Origin: Proteiniphilum sp. UBA4977
Lineage (GTDB): Bacteria > Bacteroidota > Bacteroidia > Bacteroidales > Dysgonomonadaceae
Length of the DNA: 10,386 nucleotides
Assembly: GCA_002398565.1 (NCBI GenBank)
Contig: DGZP01000005.1
Span: 1 to 10,386 of the forward strand
Direction of reading: 5' to 3'
Shown: positions 7,696 through 10,386 of the stretch, in pieces
Numbering within the stretch: the stretch's first letter is position 1
Layout of the letters: each line of letters starts with the position of its first letter
Program-made: the position numbers and the translations under genes
Notes under the pieces: model-generated
Database searches by the model: none
Told to the model about the DNA's origin: nothing
The model's input: only the letters and a program-made list of their open reading frames with translations

Positions 7696-7784
7696 AAGGG
7701 TTGCCCAAAAGTTCATTTCTTCTTCTTTTGCATCATTGAATTGCATAAAGACAAAGACGGATGAACAACTTTTGGACAACCCTT
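7696..7784. repeat. Long imperfect inverted repeat: operon terminator or small mobile-element remnant
   Basis: The left arm (7696-7716, AAGGGTTGCCCAAAAGTTCAT) begins 24 bases after the SusD stop. The right arm (7761-7784) is its reverse complement apart from one substitution and a three-base insertion. Weaker pairing of the T/C-rich left inner part with the A/G-rich right inner part continues inward, so the whole 89 bases can fold into one hairpin. The right arm runs into TTTTT (7783-7787), so on the plus strand it could end sus transcription. The arms also look like the terminal repeats of an insertion sequence or MITE, but no clear target duplication was found at the edges. The two readings can both be true. 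Confidence 0.55.
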
Positions 7785-7834
7785 TTTCAAGGAAAGTTTG
7801 TAGTTTTCCATTACTTTACAAGGTACTTTTAAAA

Positions 7835-7852
7835 GATTGAAGTTATTCAATC
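7835..7852. promoter_or_regulatory. Inverted repeat overlapping the -33 box and spacer of the amidase-gene promoter
   Basis: GATTGAA (7835-7841) and TTCAATC (7846-7852) are perfect reverse complements around the loop GTTA, with AAAA before and TTTTTT (7854-7859) after. The site covers the -33 element and the upstream half of the spacer, a place where a repressor could bind. It could equally be a weak, AT-rich bidirectional terminator. Position favours the operator reading only slightly. Confidence 0.3.
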
Positions 7853-7868
7853 ATTTTTTCTAATTTTG
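7836..7868 (+). promoter_or_regulatory. Bacteroidota-type promoter for the amidase-like gene
   Basis: The -7 box TAATTTTG (7861-7868) matches TAnnTTTG exactly. ATTG (7836-7839) differs by one base from the -33 TTTG, with a 21-base spacer. Transcription would start near 7873-7877, leaving a leader of about 25 bases before ATG 7900. This makes the gene a unit separate from the sus operon. Confidence 0.6.
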
Positions 7869-7899
7869 TAAAAATTGAAAAAAATATACTGAGCATCCG

Positions 7900-10386
7900 A
7901 TGAAGAAATATGTTTTTTTAGCGTTGATTCTGGCCATGTCCTATTCTTCTTTTTCCCAAAATCTTCAGGAGGATTCCCTGAAATTCAGACTTAACGGGTC
8001 GTTGACCAACATTTACCGGGAGACGCTACTTCGCCCGGGAAAGGTGACGGTGGACAGTATTGCGCTGAATGAACGTAAAAAAAGCATTGAGCTGCACACC
8101 AACTTCTCCCTCTCTTACCTGCCGATGCGCGAAAATACCGTACGCCAAATTTACGATAGCATACGATATCACTTGTCTTTGGCACAAAAGAAATATCGCA
8201 TCAGCGTGTTTTCTGATAAACAGGAAATAAGCACGCTTGTTCCCAATTTTTACCGTCAATCGAAGAAGGATAAAAACCGGATGATTTCACACAAAGTGAA
8301 GCCCCCCCTCGTAACCAACTTTTCCGCACCCGAAAACTCATTCGATAAGGGTCTTACAAACAACCATATCGCTCTTTGGCAGAGCCACGGCTGGTATTAT
8401 GAGCAGAAGCTGGGACGTTGGGAGTGGCAGCGGGCGCGTATTTTTCAAACGGTGGAAGATCTCTATACACAGAGTTATGTGCTGCCTTTTTTGGTGCCGA
8501 TGCTGGAAAATGCCGGGGCCAATGTGCTGCTTCCACGTGAGCGTGATTACAATAAACAGGAGGTCATCATCGATAACGATGGCAGCAAAAGAGGCTCTAC
8601 CTATAGGGAGACGAATGGCAAAGAAACCTGGCGAAATAGCGATTCAGCCGGTTTTGCAAACCTTCGCGAAATATGGCTTGATGGCGAAAATCCTTTCCGG
8701 ATGGGCACGGCAAGGCAAACAAAAACCGTCTCACGGGGTGAGGAAAGCATTGCCACCTGGACACCCGATATTCCGGAGAAAGGACGATATGCGGTGTTTG
8801 TCTCTTATCAAACGGTCAAAAACAGTAGCGACGATGCACGGTACAGTGTATATCATGCCGGCGGCAAAACCGACTTCAGGGTAAATCAACAGATGGGTGG
8901 CGGCACATGGATTTTTCTTGGCAATTTTGATTTTGAAGAGGGTACCTCCCACAGAATTACCCTCTCCAACAGGAGCAAGCGAACAGGTAAAATTGTAACA
9001 GCTGATGCTGTAAAAATAGGAGGCGGCATGGGTAATATTGCCCGGATGCCTAACCCGGGTGGCTTTGAAACGGAAAACACAAAAAGCGCTGAAGAACAAA
9101 CTCAAAAAGAGATGCTGGCATCAAAAATAAACTACTCACCGGAAATAAGTGGATACCCGCGATATGCCGAAGGGGCACGCTATTGGATGCAGTGGGCAGG
9201 AGTCCCCGACACTATCTACAACCGCACAGAGGGAAAAAATGACTATACCGATGACTACGCCAGCCGCGGCGTGTGGGTAAACTGGCTGGCAGGAGGGTCG
9301 TCGGTACTGTCTGATGCCAAAGGGCTGAACATTCCCTTGGATCTGGCCTTTGCTTTCCATACCGATGCAGGTACTTTCTGGGGCGACACCATAGTAGGGA
9401 CACTCGGTATATACATGACACACTTTAACAATGAAAAGTTCGAAAACGGAAGGTCGCGATGGGCATCACGAGACCTGTCGGAGTTGATAATGGAGGAGGT
9501 CACCTCAGATATACGAAGGGAGTTTGAACCCGAATGGACACGCCGCCACCTCTGGAACCGCTCCTATGCAGAGGCGCGCATACCCAATGTTCCCACTATG
9601 CTGCTGGAACTGCTGTCACACCAGAACTTTGCCGATATGCGATATGGGCTTGACCCTTCGTTTCGTTTTACTGTAAGCCGGTCGATCTATAAGGGGATGC
9701 TCAAATTCATCGCCTCACAATACAACCGGGAATATGTGGTACAGCCACTGTCGGTAAAGGATTTCAGTTTGTCTTTTTCGGGGGAAAGAGAGGTTGAGCT
9801 AAAATGGAAGCCCACGATAGATGCAACGGAACCTTCGGCAAACCCCACGAAATATATTGTCTATACCCGTATAAACGGAAGAGGATTTGATAACGGGGTG
9901 ATTGCAAATACTAACAGCTACAAAGTTTCCATACAAAAAGATCTCGTGTACAGTTTTAAAGTGGCGGCCATGAACGAAGGAGGGGAAAGCTTTCCATCTG
10001 AAATATTGTCAGCTTGCCGTAAGTCTGATCAAAAAGGTGAAGCGCTTATCGTAAATGGATTCACCAGGGTCTCAGCCCCATTCAGTTTTGTTACCTCTGA
10101 GGATAGCATCGCCGGTTTCGCGGGAAGTGTGGACAATGGCGTGCCCTATATTGCCGATCACCACTTTATCGGGCAGATGCATGAGTTCCGGCGCATCATA
10201 CCCTGGATGGATGATGATGCTTCGGGCTTTGGAGACAGCAATGCGAACTACGAAACCACCAGGATTGCCGGAAACAGTTTCGATTATCCTTTCGTTCACG
10301 GACAAGCCTTCGCAGAGGCAGGATACTCTTTTGTTTCAACTGCGGCGGATGCTGTGGAAAACGGTACTGTGAAACTGTCTGATTAC
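7900..10386 (+). CDS. Secreted amidase_3-like protein with inserted golvesin-like domain and Fn3-like domain (3' end outside window)
   Basis: The frame is open from ATG 7900 to the window end (829 codons, no stop). A signal peptide covers about 1-19 (MKKYVFLALILAMSYSSFSQ), so the protein is exported. An N-terminal region (about 20-150) is unassigned. A zinc amidase-like fold then appears in two parts. The first (about 154-215) has HIALWQSHGWYY and FQTVEDLYTQSYVLPFLVPM, then NAGANVLLPRERD. The second (about 448-608) has LDLAFAFHTDAG and VPTMLLELLSHQN. By pattern with N-acetylmuramoyl-L-alanine amidases, H163, E186 and H487 would bind zinc and E570 would be catalytic. Between the parts lies a beta-rich golvesin-like domain (about 233-375, GRYAVFVSYQT). 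An Fn3-like domain follows (about 615-705), then an unassigned C-terminal domain that is cut off. Relatives are often labelled xanthan lyase, but nothing here looks like a polysaccharide lyase. The substrate, perhaps peptidoglycan, is inferred. Confidence 0.8.
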   Translation, partial: MKKYVFLALILAMSYSSFSQNLQEDSLKFRLNGSLTNIYRETLLRPGKVTVDSIALNERKKSIELHTNFSLSYLPMRENTVRQIYDSIRYHLSLAQKKYRISVFSDKQEISTLVPNFYRQSKKDKNRMISHKVKPPLVTNFSAPENSFDKGLTNNHIALWQSHGWYYEQKLGRWEWQRARIFQTVEDLYTQSYVLPFLVPMLENAGANVLLPRERDYNKQEVIIDNDGSKRGSTYRETNGKETWRNSDSAGFANLREIWLDGENPFRMGTARQTKTVSRGEESIATWTPDIPEKGRYAVFVSYQTVKNSSDDARYSVYHAGGKTDFRVNQQMGGGTWIFLGNFDFEEGTSHRITLSNRSKRTGKIVTADAVKIGGGMGNIARMPNPGGFETENTKSAEEQTQKEMLASKINYSPEISGYPRYAEGARYWMQWAGVPDTIYNRTEGKNDYTDDYASRGVWVNWLAGGSSVLSDAKGLNIPLDLAFAFHTDAGTFWGDTIVGTLGIYMTHFNNEKFENGRSRWASRDLSELIMEEVTSDIRREFEPEWTRRHLWNRSYAEARIPNVPTMLLELLSHQNFADMRYGLDPSFRFTVSRSIYKGMLKFIASQYNREYVVQPLSVKDFSLSFSGEREVELKWKPTIDATEPSANPTKYIVYTRINGRGFDNGVIANTNSYKVSIQKDLVYSFKVAAMNEGGESFPSEILSACRKSDQKGEALIVNGFTRVSAPFSFVTSEDSIAGFAGSVDNGVPYIADHHFIGQMHEFRRIIPWMDDDASGFGDSNANYETTRIAGNSFDYPFVHGQAFAEAGYSFVSTAADAVENGTVKLSDY

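Larger units (their letters stand above)
7672..7899. other. Intergenic region between the sus operon and the amidase-like gene
   Basis: These 228 AT-rich bases contain no plausible gene. In order they hold a long imperfect inverted repeat (7696-7784), a ten-base palindrome CTTTTAAAAG (7826-7835), a 7-base-arm inverted repeat (7835-7852) and a promoter (7836-7868). The region marks the end of the sus transcript and the start of a separate unit. Confidence 0.7.

Noticed and set aside
7696..7784. The inverted repeat as part of a CRISPR array or integron site
   Set aside because: There is a single pair of arms with no repeated spacing, no spacers and no integrase gene nearby.
8399..9503. Several other-frame and minus-strand open frames of 60-160 codons within the amidase-like gene
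   Set aside because: They lie entirely inside a long coding frame with recognisable domains, and their translations show no family motifs, signal peptides or sensible composition.

Overview
The window looks like a Bacteroidota chromosome, probably order Bacteroidales. The evidence is a SusC/SusD outer-membrane pair with its own ECF sigma factor and FecR-type anti-sigma factor, promoters fitting the Bacteroides -33 TTTG / -7 TAnnTTTG pattern, and few Shine-Dalgarno-like sites. Genus and species cannot be read from the sequence.

Layout. Positions 1-300 are the 3' end of a dihydrofolate reductase gene. Ten bases later begins a four-gene run on the + strand: an ECF sigma factor (311-886), a FecR-like anti-sigma factor (946-2100), a SusC-like TonB-dependent transporter with an N-terminal STN signalling domain (about 2262-5912) and a SusD-like surface lipoprotein (5944-7671). 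Next is a 228-base intergenic region. It holds a long imperfect inverted repeat (7696-7784), a small palindrome (7835-7852) and a good Bacteroidota promoter (7836-7868). From 7900 to the window end runs one uninterrupted, incomplete reading frame. It encodes a secreted amidase-like protein whose putative catalytic domain is split by a golvesin-like beta domain and followed by a fibronectin type III-like domain.

How the parts work together. The SusC/SusD pair should bind a nutrient, usually a glycan, at the cell surface and import it. The STN domain on SusC, the membrane-spanning FecR protein and the ECF sigma factor form a classical outer-membrane-to-cytoplasm relay, so substrate binding should switch on susC/susD transcription. 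No glycoside hydrolase, sulfatase or protease lies next to the pair, so the substrate is unknown. The amidase-like gene has its own promoter and a different inferred job, in cell-wall or surface polymer turnover.

The most interesting non-coding signal is on the minus strand in the susC leader. A near-consensus promoter (2255-2287) and a hairpin followed by a T-run (2203 down to 2171) together predict an antisense RNA of about 80 nt, lying directly upstream of the susC start. One base pair of its terminator stem can form only in the antisense RNA. The arrangement matches the DonS-type cis-antisense RNAs described opposite susC leaders in Bacteroides.
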